Notes under the pieces: generated by a model
What the model saw: the letters and a program-made list of their open reading frames with translations, nothing else
Database searches by the model: none
What the model was told of the DNA's origin: nothing
NCBI RefSeq assembly: GCF_013377885.1
Contig: NZ_JABKAU010000004.1
Span: 112,621 to 176,620 of the forward strand
DNA length: 64,000 nt
Direction of reading: 5' to 3'
Source: Hymenobacter lapidiphilus
GTDB taxonomy: Bacteria > Bacteroidota > Bacteroidia > Cytophagales > Hymenobacteraceae
Position numbers and translations under genes: made by a program
Shown here: piece by piece, positions 33,343 through 42,061 of the stretch
How positions within the stretch are numbered: position 1 is the stretch's first letter
How the letters are laid out: the number at the start of each line of letters is the position of its first letter

Positions 33343-34098
33343 ATGACTACCCAAATAGCCCCCATCGTCGGCCCCCAGGCCCGGAAGTCCCTGCTGACCA
33401 TCCAGAAGGCCAGCCTCAAAAAGCAGCTGCTCTCCGCCGAGTTCAGCGAACAGCTCGACTTGCAGCGCAACGCCCGCGAGTTTACCCTGCAGGGCAAAGA
33501 TTTAGTACACCCTGACCTCGAAGCCTGCTTTGCCGGTTTGGTGCCCCACTTCTGCCTACTGACCGAGCAGCTCAAAGAGGCCGACGACTACAGCACTGGC
33601 GGCGGCTACTGGCCCAGCGAGGACAACGAAGGCACCCAACCACACTTCAACAGCTACGGCGTTACCGGCATTGTGCTCGGGGCCAAGAACGGCGTGACGC
33701 TGGTGGGCTTTCGCCAGCTCGAAAACGGCAAGGTGCTGAACATGACCGCGCAGTACGTCAGCTTCGCAGAGCAGTCCGACGAGTTCGAGCAGTCCGACGC
33801 CTGGCACTACCCTCACACCGCAGCCCTGGAGCAACTGATAGGCGAAACTCTGAACGAGATTGAAGCAGCCCTGCGCGGCAAGTGCTCCGATGTGGGCCGC
33901 CAGCTGGGCATGTTCGACGAGCAGCCCCGCGAGATAGAGCTGGGCGAGGCTACCGAGCCCGAGGCCGCCCCTACCAAGCCCCGTCGCCGCCCAGCCAAAG
34001 CCAATGCCACTCCCGCCCCCGAGGCCCCCAAGCCCGCTGGCCGGCCCCGCAAGAAGAAAGAGCCGGTAGTGGCCGAGGCAACGGAGCCAGCGGCATAA
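33343..34098 (+). CDS. Phage early protein of unknown function
   Basis: 251 residues with a folded N-terminal two thirds (MTTQIAPIVGPQARKSLLTI, DYSTGGGYWPSEDNEGTQPH, GVTGIVLGAKNGVTLVGFRQ) and a basic, Pro/Ala/Lys-rich C-terminal tail (KPRRRPAKANATPAPEAPKP) that may bind DNA or RNA. No family recognised. It starts three bases after the preceding stop and ends 13 bases before the replication-type gene, so it belongs to the early operon. Confidence 0.65.
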   Translation: MTTQIAPIVGPQARKSLLTIQKASLKKQLLSAEFSEQLDLQRNAREFTLQGKDLVHPDLEACFAGLVPHFCLLTEQLKEADDYSTGGGYWPSEDNEGTQPHFNSYGVTGIVLGAKNGVTLVGFRQLENGKVLNMTAQYVSFAEQSDEFEQSDAWHYPHTAALEQLIGETLNEIEAALRGKCSDVGRQLGMFDEQPREIELGEATEPEAAPTKPRRRPAKANATPAPEAPKPAGRPRKKKEPVVAEATEPAA

Positions 34099-34111
34099 CC
34101 CCGCGGCCCGC

Positions 34112-35164
34112 ATGAACTACGTCAGCCACACCCGCGCCGCCCATCAGCAGCTTGCCAGTCAGGCTGACGCCCGCCCCCAGCACGTCAGCCTGTACTGGGC
34201 CCTGTTCTTTCAGTGGAACGCCAGCCACTTCGCCCAGGCGCTGGCCCTCGACCACGCCAGCACCATGCAGGCCGCCCGCATCGGCAATACCAGAACCTAC
34301 CGTGCCACCCTCTACGACCTCGACGCCTGGGGCCTGATTAGCTACCAGCCCAGCAAGTCCCGCCACCAGCCGAGCACCTGTCAGCTGGCCAATCTATCGG
34401 GGGCAGAAGTGCCCCCGGTAAAAGCCGCTACCGAGGGCAGAAGTGCCCCCGATGAAACCGGCTTACCGGAGGCAGAAGTGCCCCAGGCACTTAGGGCAGA
34501 AGTGCCCCCGATAGCCGGTTTATCGGGGGCACTTCTGCCCCAAGACTCCTTATTAGGTAAAACTTCTTTTAAAACACCACTACAAAACGTCGGCAGCGGC
34601 ACGAAAAAAAATAGAGGGGAAGGGTTTGCGGACGACGGGCTTTCAGGTGCGGAAGTGCTCGACGACAACCGAAGGACAACGCCAGCTACCGCCCCGCCCA
34701 ACGAGGCAGTACCGGCCCCGGGCGCAGCCCCAAAAAAGACGCCGCGAGTAGAGCGGGGCGCGCCAAAGAAAATGCGCATCAAGCATTCGGAAGGGGTGCC
34801 GGAGCCGGCCACGGCTGACGCCCCCAGGCGCAAGGCAAGCAGCCGACAGCGCAAGCCCGAAGTACCCTTTGCTGATTCTGAGCTGGCCACCTACGAACAG
34901 TTCGCCGCCGCCTTCGCCGGCACCGACTACGAGCTGGCCGACCTCCGCTTCTACCACGAAAAAGTCAGGAACTGGCGTCAGCAGGGCGAGGAGCCCCGCC
35001 GCCGCGACTGGAAAGCCACCGCCACCCAATTCTTCCTCAACGATGCGCAGGATAACCGCCTCAAACTTGCCCCAGGTGTCCAACACCACCACGGCAGCCC
35101 CGGCGCGGCCCCCGGCCAGCCCGGAGGCCCAGCTGCTGAGTACCGTTCAAGCCGCTGGGATTAG
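34112..35164 (+). CDS. Lambda-O-like phage replication protein with embedded origin
   Basis: 350 residues. The N-terminal roughly 80 (HVSLYWALFFQWNASHFAQA, RATLYDLDAWGLISYQPSKS) form a winged-helix region as in DnaD/lambda O-type initiators. A low-complexity middle is encoded by five iterons (see 34396-34539). The C-terminal part (FADSELATYEQFAAAFAGTD, YHEKVRNWRQQGEEPRRRDW) is the segment seen in many Bacteroidota phage replication proteins. It probably binds the iterons to start element replication. The next gene overlaps its end by about 120 bases. Assignment comes from layout rather than strong motif identity. Confidence 0.65.
   Translation: MNYVSHTRAAHQQLASQADARPQHVSLYWALFFQWNASHFAQALALDHASTMQAARIGNTRTYRATLYDLDAWGLISYQPSKSRHQPSTCQLANLSGAEVPPVKAATEGRSAPDETGLPEAEVPQALRAEVPPIAGLSGALLPQDSLLGKTSFKTPLQNVGSGTKKNRGEGFADDGLSGAEVLDDNRRTTPATAPPNEAVPAPGAAPKKTPRVERGAPKKMRIKHSEGVPEPATADAPRRKASSRQRKPEVPFADSELATYEQFAAAFAGTDYELADLRFYHEKVRNWRQQGEEPRRRDWKATATQFFLNDAQDNRLKLAPGVQHHHGSPGAAPGQPGGPAAEYRSSRWD
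34396..34590. other. Candidate replication origin: five iterons plus A+T-rich stretch
   Basis: The 14-mer GGCAGAAGTGCCCC occurs four times directly (34402, 34436, 34471, 34495) and once inverted (34526-34539), all exact, spaced 34, 35, 24 and 31 bases. Copy 2 is in a different reading frame from copies 1, 3 and 4, so the conservation acts on DNA, not protein. An A+T-rich run (34548-34590, with TTATTAGGTAAAACTTCTTT) follows. This is the layout of the lambda origin inside gene O. Confidence 0.72.
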
Positions 35165-35903
35165 GGAGCTGGCCCGTAGCACCACGCCCGCCATCCGCGA
35201 GATGATGGCCGACATGAGCCTGGGCCTCACCCGCGAAGTAGCCGTGTCGGCCCCCAAAATATTCCAGCTCAAACGGACTGTCGGGGAGCGCGACGTGGTC
35301 AAGCTGCTGGTAGCCGTTCTCCGCGCCTTCGTCGATAGCGTCCGGGCCCAGACCAAGCCCGACGCCGCCGACCTGATGGAAGCCGCCGAGCACTTCGCCC
35401 AGACCTACACCCACGACAGCATCAAGGACATCATGCTGGCCCTGAAGGAAGCCCGCACCGGCGGCACCCTCAAAACCTACTACAGCACGCTCGACGTGGC
35501 CGCCATCTACGAAATCATCAGCACCTACTTCGACAAAAAGGCCCGCTACCTCGAAAGTGCCCACCAGGACCGCAAGGCCCGGGGCGCAGGTACCGAGTAT
35601 GAGCAGGTAAAGCTGCTGGGAAGTGCCGCCCCGAAGATGCTCGATAACGTGGCCCAGCAGATACCCCAGGGCCACCCCAACGCCGGCAGCATCCGCCAGA
35701 AGCTCAGCCTCATCAAAGCCCGGCTGAAGCGGGGCCTGCTCGACCCCGGGCAGGCCGAGCAGGAGCGCACCGACGCCCGCAACGCCACCCACCGCAAGCC
35801 CCGCCCCGACTGGCAACCCAACCCCGAGGCTCAGAAGGAAATCGACAAACGGCACCGGACGGAGGACCGCCGCCTGGCCGAAAAGTACCGCACCCGAAGC
35901 TGA
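35043..35903 (+). CDS. Phage replication-associated protein, possible helicase loader
   Basis: About 286 residues from ATG 35043; the conserved-looking part begins near LLSTVQAAGIRELARS. It contains VGERDVVKLLVAVLRAFVDS, TLKTYYSTLDVAAIYEIIST and a basic, charged C-terminus. It overlaps the replication gene by about 120 bases in another frame. Its place directly after an O-like gene matches lambda P, the helicase loader, but I see no diagnostic motif, so this role is an inference. A later start is possible. Confidence 0.6.
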   Translation: MRRITASNLPQVSNTTTAAPARPPASPEAQLLSTVQAAGIRELARSTTPAIREMMADMSLGLTREVAVSAPKIFQLKRTVGERDVVKLLVAVLRAFVDSVRAQTKPDAADLMEAAEHFAQTYTHDSIKDIMLALKEARTGGTLKTYYSTLDVAAIYEIISTYFDKKARYLESAHQDRKARGAGTEYEQVKLLGSAAPKMLDNVAQQIPQGHPNAGSIRQKLSLIKARLKRGLLDPGQAEQERTDARNATHRKPRPDWQPNPEAQKEIDKRHRTEDRRLAEKYRTRS

Positions 35904-35909
35904 CAGGCC

Positions 35910-36116
35910 ATGAACACCATCCGCTACTACCGGGCCAGCTGCGGGAGCATCTACCGGGTAACCACCACCGAGGCCACCGGCCGCAACCCGGCCAACTATA
36001 GGCAGGCCCGCAAGGGGCCGAAGTGCAGCGTGTTCAGTCCCGAGTACCCCACCAGCGCCGAGGAAGTGGCCAAGTTGGTAGCCTTCCAATCATTCATCGA
36101 AATCCCGGCCCCATGA
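35910..36116 (+). CDS. Small phage protein of unknown function
   Basis: 68 residues, MNTIRYYRASCGSIYRVTTT, compact and without a known motif. It is six bases after the preceding stop and its own stop overlaps the next start by four bases (ATGA), so it is part of the early operon. Confidence 0.55.
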   Translation: MNTIRYYRASCGSIYRVTTTEATGRNPANYRQARKGPKCSVFSPEYPTSAEEVAKLVAFQSFIEIPAP

Positions 36117-36575
36117 AGCCCACGCCCCAACTTCCCCTCGACTACGACCACGGCAGCAAAGCCACCCAGCAACTCACCGCCGCCATCCTGGCCTACCTCG
36201 ATACCCAGGGCTTCGAGGCCTGGGCCCAGCCCAACCGGGGCGAGTACGACCCCAATACCGGCCGCTGGCGCCCTCACCCCAACAGCCGGCGGGGGGGTAG
36301 CCGACATTCTGGGGTATCGGCGCGCTGACGGCAAGTTCCTGGCCTGCGAAGTCAAGTTCGGCAAGGACCGCCTACGCGACGAGCAGATTGTATTTCTCAA
36401 CCAAGTGAAAGCGGCTGGCGCGCTGGCCTTCGTGGCCCACACGCTGGCCGGCTTCGTGGCCTCCTTCGAGCGCCGCGGTCTGCACCAGCCACCCACCCCT
36501 ACCGCCCATAACGCGCCCGCACCACCAACGACTGAGGACCCCCAGGCCACCTACTCCCGAGCCGCGGCCCAATGA
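36113..36575 (+). pseudogene. VRR-NUC nuclease gene interrupted by a frameshift
   Basis: The gene starts ATGAAGCCC, coupled to the preceding stop. Its first frame (QQLTAAILAYLDTQGFEAWA) stops at 36328 after unnatural residues. At a run of seven Gs (36291-36297) the downstream frame continues the domain: GVADILGYRRADGKFLACEV then KFGKDRLRDEQIVFLNQVKA, which carries the D, E-x-K and Q residues of VRR-NUC Holliday-junction-type nucleases. One G fewer restores a single frame ending at 36573-36575. It may be a real mutation, a homopolymer sequencing error or programmed frameshifting. Confidence 0.72.
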
Positions 36576-36794
36576 GTAGCATTCCAGGACCAGGTACCTG
36601 CTCAGGCAGAATAGGTAGCAGTGGGCTATACCATCACCCCTTACCGGGGCACCCGCAGAAGCAACTACCCAGTACGACCTAGAATTAGTGGCACCCGCTC
36701 CGAAATTTGCCGGCTTACTGCCTCCAGATTCTTCCATTACCTTCCTCCGGAGTAGCTTGCCACCCATTTCGTCCACCCTGCAGCTACTCGCGCC

Positions 36795-39700
36795 TTGATT
36801 CCTTCACTCCGCACCCCGGCCCAATCCCTCGACCTCGCCTACCGCCGTCAGAAGCCTACCCGCGAGCAGCTCGACCAGTTCGAGGCCGGCCGCGCGACGC
36901 TGCTGCGCGACCTGCACCACGCCGTGGCCGAGAATGAAACCGAGGAGTACGCCAAAAACCTGGTGGTGCGCTTTCTGGCCAACACCAACTTCGGTAGCTA
37001 CGACGTCAACGTGCGCCATAAGCGCGACCTGGTAATCCGCACCGGCGCGCGCCCCCAGGACCCCGTTGGCGTCATCCTCGAATTCAAGCGCCCCCAGTCC
37101 GCCGCCGAGATGGTTACGCCCACCAACCTCAACCGGCGGGCCTTCCACGAGCTGCTCTATTACTACCTGCAGGACCGCGACAAGCGCGCCGATGCCGACA
37201 GCAAAAGCCTCAAGCGCCTGGTCATCACCAACGGTTTCGAGTGGTTTATCTTCGATGCCCTCGACTTCGACCGCCTCTTCTGGTCTAACACCGACCTCAA
37301 GCGCCAGTTCCGTGAGTTTGAGCGCAAAGCGGCCTCCTCCAAAAAAACCAGCTTCTTCTACAACGACATTGCCGCCCCCTTCCTCGAGGCCCTCGCCGTA
37401 GAGCTGCCCTTCACCCACTTCGACCTGGCCACCCCCACGGCCGAGCGCGACCTGCTGCTGCTGGCCAAGCTGCTTTCGCCGCCCCACCTGCTCAAAGAGC
37501 CCTTCGCCCAGGATGCCAACACCCTCAACCGGGCCTTCTACGAGGAGTTGCTCTACCTCATCGGCCTCGAAGAAGTCAAAGACAAGGGCCGCAAGCTCAT
37601 CCAGCGCTGTGCCCCCGAGCGCCGCCAGCCCGGCTCCCTGCTCGAAAACACCCTGCTCATCCTCGACAGCGAAAACGAGCTCACCAACCTCAGCCCTGCC
37701 GAAGCCGCCCCCTACGGCACCACCACCGACGAGCGCCTCGTGGGTGTAGCCCTCGAACTCTGCCTTACCTGGGTCAACCGCCTGCTCTTTCTCAAGCTGC
37801 TCGAAGGCCAGCTGCGCCGCTACCACGCCGGCCACGATGCCCTGTTCCGCTTCCTCACCCCCGAGCTCATTCCCGAGTACGACACGCTCAACAAGCTCTT
37901 TTTCCGGGTGCTCAATACCCCCGCCGACGAGCGTCGCGAGCCCGTTAAAACCCAGTACGCCCACATTCCCTACCTCAACTCGTCGCTCTACGAGCCCTCG
38001 TTTCTCGAAAACAAAACCATCAAGGTCAGCTCGCTCGAAGACCACCTTGACCTGCCCCTGCACCGCAAATCGGTGCTGCGCACCGCCGGCCCGCCCCCCC
38101 AGGCCCTGGCCTACCTGCTGCGCTTCCTCGATGCCTACGACTTTGCCTCCGAGGGCGAGGAGCAGGTGCAGGAAGAGGGCAAAGCCCTGATTTCGGCCGC
38201 CGTGCTCGGCCTCATCTTCGAAAAGCTCAACGGCTACAAGGACGGCTCCTTCTACACCCCCGGCTTCATCACCATGTACATCTGCCGCCAAACCCTGCGG
38301 CGGGCCGTGGTACAGCACTTCAACAAAGCCTACGGCTTCGGCGCCGAATCCATCGAGCAACTCGCCGATGCCCTCGACGGCAAGCTGCGGCCCGAGTACA
38401 GCCAGTATTTCAACCAGCTCACCGTCTGCGACCCCGCCGTGGGTTCCGGCCACTTCCTGGTATCGGCCCTCAACGAGCTGCTGGCCGTCAAAAGCGAGTT
38501 GTCGCTGCTGCTCGACGACGAGGGCCGCCGCCTGCGCTACTCCCTGGTCGTGGCCCGCGACGAGCTGGTGGTGAAGGACGAAGACGAGCGCCTCGTGCAG
38601 TACCGCGCCACCCTCGCCCCCGACGGTACCCGCTCCGTGCCCCTCGAACACACCCGCCTGCAAAGCGCCCTGTTCCGCGAGAAGCGCTACCTCATGGAGC
38701 ACGCCCTGTTCGGCGTCGACCTCAACCCCAACTCCGTGCGCATCTGCCGGCTGCGCCTCTGGATTGAGCTGCTAAAGCACGCTTACTACCGCCCCGATTC
38801 CCAGTTCCGGGAGCTCGAAACCCTGCCCAACCTCGACCTCAACATCAAGCCCGGCAACTCCCTGCTCAGCCGCTTCCCGCTCGATGCCGACCTGTCCGAC
38901 GTGTTTAAGCAGGGCAAGTTCTCTCTCCAAGCCTACCGCGCCACCGTCCACACCTACTTCAACAGCCGCGGCCGCGAAGCCAAGGAGAACCTGCAGGGCT
39001 ACCTCCAGCAAATCAAGCAGCAGTTCACGGCCGTGCTGCACAAGAAGGATAAAAAGCGTGAGGCCCTGCGCCTGGCCCGCAACCAGCGCATCGTGCTCGA
39101 TACCCAGGTGTCGCTCATCCCCGAAACCAAAAAGGAAACCGAGGCGCGCAAGTTCGAGATGCGCCGCCTTGAGCTGCTGGCCCAGCAGCTCGACCAAGAG
39201 ATTACCGCCTACGAGCAGGGCGCCCTCTTCCGCGACGCCTTCGAATGGCGCTTCGAGTTTCCCGAGGTGCTCGACGACCAGGGCGCGTTCCGAGGCTTCG
39301 ATGTGGTAGTGGGCAACCCGCCCTATATCCGGCACGAGGAGCTGGCCCCCGTCTTCAAACAGCACCTTAAGGCCCACTACGCCACGGCCGCCGGCACCGC
39401 CGACCTATACGTGTACTTCTACGAGCTGGGCCTCAACCTGCTGGCCCCCGGCGGCGAGCTGAGCTTCATTACCAACAACAAGTGGCTGCGCGCCGGCTAC
39501 GGCCAGGCCCTGCGCCGCTACCTGCTCGCCCCCGAGCTCCAGCTCCTGGAGTTGCTCGACTTCGGCGACCTGCCCGTATTCCCCGAAGCCACCACCTACC
39601 CCAATATCCTGAGCGTGCGCCGCGGCCTAGCAGGCCCCACCGTGCGCGTAGCCGAGCTTACCACTCTCGGGGCCGACCCCACCCGCTTTCCCGAAGTAGT

Positions 39701-40565
39701 TGAAGCCGCCGCCGCCAACATGCCGACCGGCCGCTTATCTGCAAAGGCTTGGAGCTTGGCCGCTGTCGAAAACCAGGAGCTGTTGGAGAAACTGCGTAAT
39801 GCCGGTACGCCATTGGGGGAATATGTGGAGGGGAAGATTTATAATGGAGTGAAGACAGGCTTTAATGAGGCCTTTGTAATTGATACAGAAACTCGTTCAG
39901 CGTTATTAGCTACCGACCCAACTTCTGTTGAGTTCATTAAACCATTTTTGGTTGGTAAAGACATAAAGCGTTACATGAAGCCGAACTCAGTCACGCACCT
40001 TTTATACATCGACTGGAAATTTAATATAGAGAAATACCCTGCTATCAAAGCGCATTTGGTTGGCTTTCAAAAGCAGCTTTCAGCCCGCTCAGAGGTTAAA
40101 AAAGGAAATTATCCTTGGTACGCTTTGGAGAGAGCAAGGCCAGAAATTAAGGCAGAATTTGGGAAACCCAAAATATGTTGGCCTGGCATAAGCAGCGTTT
40201 TTGCTCCGTTTGCTTACGATTCATCAGGTCAGTTTGGCAACGACAACATTCAGATGATAATAGCCGATGATTTATACATACTTGGCGTGCTTAATGCCGC
40301 TACGTCTGCGTTTTATATTTCTGAGGTATGCGATGTAGTACAAGGGGGATTTGTGAGAATGAAAATGGCATATGTGGCTCAACTCCCCATCCCCGCCGCC
40401 ACGCCCGAGCAGCAGGCGGAAATAGCCGCCCTGGTCGAGCAAGTCCTGGCCGCCAAAGCCGCCGATGCCACGGCCGACACGTCGGCCCCCGAGCAGCAGA
40501 TAGACGAGCTGGTAGCCGCCCTCTACGGCCTCACCGCCGCCGAAAAGCTCCTGCTGGCTTCTTAA
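36795..40565 (+). CDS. Single-chain type IIG restriction-modification enzyme (Eco57I-like)
   Basis: 1256 residues. The N-terminal nuclease domain has a PD-(D/E)xK-type core (KRDLVIRTGARPQDPVGVIL, EFKRP near residue 95). The N6-adenine methyltransferase carries motif I CDPAVGSGHF near 544 and motif IV VVVGNPPYIRHEE near 840. A C-terminal TaqI-like target recognition domain starts near 985 and is encoded by much lower G+C DNA (about 39,760-40,385). Such enzymes both methylate and cut DNA from one chain. The start is TTG 36795; no better one precedes the conserved DLAYRRQKPTREQLDQF. There is no separate restriction or specificity gene. As prophage cargo it likely protects the host from other phages. 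Confidence 0.9.
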   Translation: MIPSLRTPAQSLDLAYRRQKPTREQLDQFEAGRATLLRDLHHAVAENETEEYAKNLVVRFLANTNFGSYDVNVRHKRDLVIRTGARPQDPVGVILEFKRPQSAAEMVTPTNLNRRAFHELLYYYLQDRDKRADADSKSLKRLVITNGFEWFIFDALDFDRLFWSNTDLKRQFREFERKAASSKKTSFFYNDIAAPFLEALAVELPFTHFDLATPTAERDLLLLAKLLSPPHLLKEPFAQDANTLNRAFYEELLYLIGLEEVKDKGRKLIQRCAPERRQPGSLLENTLLILDSENELTNLSPAEAAPYGTTTDERLVGVALELCLTWVNRLLFLKLLEGQLRRYHAGHDALFRFLTPELIPEYDTLNKLFFRVLNTPADERREPVKTQYAHIPYLNSSLYEPSFLENKTIKVSSLEDHLDLPLHRKSVLRTAGPPPQALAYLLRFLDAYDFASEGEEQVQEEGKALISAAVLGLIFEKLNGYKDGSFYTPGFITMYICRQTLRRAVVQHFNKAYGFGAESIEQLADALDGKLRPEYSQYFNQLTVCDPAVGSGHFLVSALNELLAVKSELSLLLDDEGRRLRYSLVVARDELVVKDEDERLVQYRATLAPDGTRSVPLEHTRLQSALFREKRYLMEHALFGVDLNPNSVRICRLRLWIELLKHAYYRPDSQFRELETLPNLDLNIKPGNSLLSRFPLDADLSDVFKQGKFSLQAYRATVHTYFNSRGREAKENLQGYLQQIKQQFTAVLHKKDKKREALRLARNQRIVLDTQVSLIPETKKETEARKFEMRRLELLAQQLDQEITAYEQGALFRDAFEWRFEFPEVLDDQGAFRGFDVVVGNPPYIRHEELAPVFKQHLKAHYATAAGTADLYVYFYELGLNLLAPGGELSFITNNKWLRAGYGQALRRYLLAPELQLLELLDFGDLPVFPEATTYPNILSVRRGLAGPTVRVAELTTLGADPTRFPEVVEAAAANMPTGRLSAKAWSLAAVENQELLEKLRNAGTPLGEYVEGKIYNGVKTGFNEAFVIDTETRSALLATDPTSVEFIKPFLVGKDIKRYMKPNSVTHLLYIDWKFNIEKYPAIKAHLVGFQKQLSARSEVKKGNYPWYALERARPEIKAEFGKPKICWPGISSVFAPFAYDSSGQFGNDNIQMIIADDLYILGVLNAATSAFYISEVCDVVQGGFVRMKMAYVAQLPIPAATPEQQAEIAALVEQVLAAKAADATADTSAPEQQIDELVAALYGLTAAEKLLLAS

Positions 40566-40714
40566 GCTACCCCGCCGCCGGCCCGCTTCTCCCATCGGCA
40601 CCGGCGCCAAAACCAAAGCTAAGCGCGCCAAAAGCACATACTCTGCCTCCAAACCAGCACAGCCCCGAACCTAACCGGCCGGGGCTGTTCTGTTTCCAGC
40701 GGGCACCACGTCCC

Positions 40715-40996
40715 CTACAACGACTCGGCCGACGACCCGCCCATTAGCTCTTTACGGTCCTGGGCCTCCTGGGCCTGCTCCCCCGGCTTCACCGCCGTAC
40801 TCGACACGGCCGCCCCGATACTACCAGCCAGCACCAGATAGCTCCCCAGCGTAACCAGGGCCGCGGGCAGCAGCGCCGGCGCCGCCACCAGAATAGCGCC
40901 CACGGCTCCGATGGCTACCGAAACCGACCGGATTTTGCGAAAGAACCGGGGCGTAGGCAACGTCAGCCGGTCGGTAATACTGAGTTTGTTCGACAT
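40715..40996 (-). CDS. Small two-helix membrane protein, holin-like
   Basis: 93 residues. MSNKLSITDRLTLPTPRFFR is basic and is followed by two hydrophobic stretches (SVAIGAVGAILVAAPALLP and LVTLGSYLVLAGSIGAAV) and a charged C-terminus. Size and topology fit a phage holin or accessory membrane protein. It is the last gene of the leftward cassette headed by the endolysin-like gene, which supports a lysis role. Confidence 0.6.
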   Translation of the reverse strand: MSNKLSITDRLTLPTPRFFRKIRSVSVAIGAVGAILVAAPALLPAALVTLGSYLVLAGSIGAAVSSTAVKPGEQAQEAQDRKELMGGSSAESL

Positions 40997-41028
40997 GGTA
41001 GTAAGGGAAAGAAGGTGAGAAATAGAGC

Positions 41029-41475
41029 CTATACCGGCCCGTTATTGTCAAGCCGGGCCAGTATTCGGTCGGCCCACTCATTGCGCTTCTGCTGGTCCTT
41101 GGTGAAGTCCGTGAGCACTTTCGTGCGCTCCTCCACCAGGGCCATGGTCTTGTCGATGTTGGCCAGCTTCTCGCCCAGCTTCATTACCAGCTCCACCATC
41201 TCCCGACGCAGCTCCGTGCGCTGCTGCAGGGCCTCCGTGCGGATGGCTTCCGCCTGCTTACCCATCTCCAGCCGCAGCTTTTCCTCCCGCGCCACCGCCG
41301 ACACATGGTAGTCGTCCACCCGCACGGCCAGCGCGTCGGCCTTCTGCTGGTTGGCCACGCAGGTAGCTTTCAGTTCCTCCACCGCCCGCCAGTTCTTCAC
41401 GAAATACAGCAGCACCGACACGGCCCCCACCACCACCGACGTAATCACGCCCCAGTGCTCGAATACACTATTCAC
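41029..41475 (-). CDS. Membrane-anchored coiled-coil protein, spanin/holin-like
   Basis: About 149 residues from GTG 41475. One N-terminal membrane segment (GVITSVVVGAVSVLLYFVKN) precedes a long charged coiled coil (EELKATCVANQQKADALAVR, LEMGKQAEAIRTEALQQRTE). The start overlaps the end of the endolysin-like gene by eight bases, so the two are coupled. An anchored coiled coil beside an endolysin suggests a spanin or other lysis accessory; a direct homologue is not recognised. Confidence 0.6.
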   Translation of the reverse strand: MNSVFEHWGVITSVVVGAVSVLLYFVKNWRAVEELKATCVANQQKADALAVRVDDYHVSAVAREEKLRLEMGKQAEAIRTEALQQRTELRREMVELVMKLGEKLANIDKTMALVEERTKVLTDFTKDQQKRNEWADRILARLDNNGPV

Positions 41476-41986
41476 GGCCCGGCCCTCCTTTCTGCGCGGT
41501 CGGCACCTCGAAGTGCGGCCGGTCCAGGAATTGCTCATCATCACTGCGCCCGTTGCCGTTCCAGTCGCCGCCCCAGCGCACCCGCGCATCTGCGTACTGC
41601 ATCAGCCGGGCAAACTTGCTCAGCAGCAGCCCCGACCACGACACCGACCCATCGGCCAGCAGAAAGGCCACGTCCATAGCCGGCGTAGGCGGCCCGAAGT
41701 TGTGATTCGATTCGCCGCCCCGCTTGTAGGTCACGATGGGCCCCGGCTTGCTCCGACCCTGCGCGTACAGCTCGTTTTGCCGCTCCGCACTCCGGTAGCA
41801 CTCCGTAATAAAAGGCCGACCCGCCAGCCGTAGTACCGGGTCCCCGAGCCAGCGGCTCAGGGCCTGCGAATAAGCCGCCGCCAGGTGCTCAGCCGCCTGC
41901 GCCAGCCGTAGCGCCTGAATGGTCGCCTGCCGGGAATTCAACACCGGAGCCTGACGAGAGAGAGAAGAAGCAGTAGTGGAAGGCAT
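41468..41986 (-). CDS. M15-type peptidoglycan endopeptidase (phage endolysin-like)
   Basis: 172 residues. The zinc peptidase motifs are visible: FITECYRSAERQNELYAQGR, then GESNHNFGPPTPAMDVAFLL (the S-x-H-x-x-G...D ligands) and RPHFEV near the C-terminus for the last His. This is the L-alanyl-D-glutamate/D-Ala-D-Ala peptidase layout used by many phage endolysins. No signal peptide is present, as expected if release depends on a holin. It heads a leftward cassette with a coiled-coil membrane protein and a holin-like protein, opposite in strand to the early genes. An A+T-rich leader (about 42,000-42,060) precedes it. Confidence 0.83.
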   Translation of the reverse strand: MPSTTASSLSRQAPVLNSRQATIQALRLAQAAEHLAAAYSQALSRWLGDPVLRLAGRPFITECYRSAERQNELYAQGRSKPGPIVTYKRGGESNHNFGPPTPAMDVAFLLADGSVSWSGLLLSKFARLMQYADARVRWGGDWNGNGRSDDEQFLDRPHFEVPTAQKGGPGRE

Positions 41987-42061
41987 AAAACAGCGCAGAT
42001 ATGCAGTTAAGTGTACGCAAACCTCATGGGTAGGCGTAATTTACACTATAACGTAATATCA

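Noticed and set aside
34394..34546. CRISPR-like repeats
   Set aside because: The 14-base units are too short, have unequal spacing and lie inside a coding region with one inverted; the iteron explanation fits better. I found no CRISPR array or cas gene.
36804..38702. 632-codon antisense frame in the type IIG enzyme
   Set aside because: Shadow frame; the sense strand has clear nuclease and methylase motifs.
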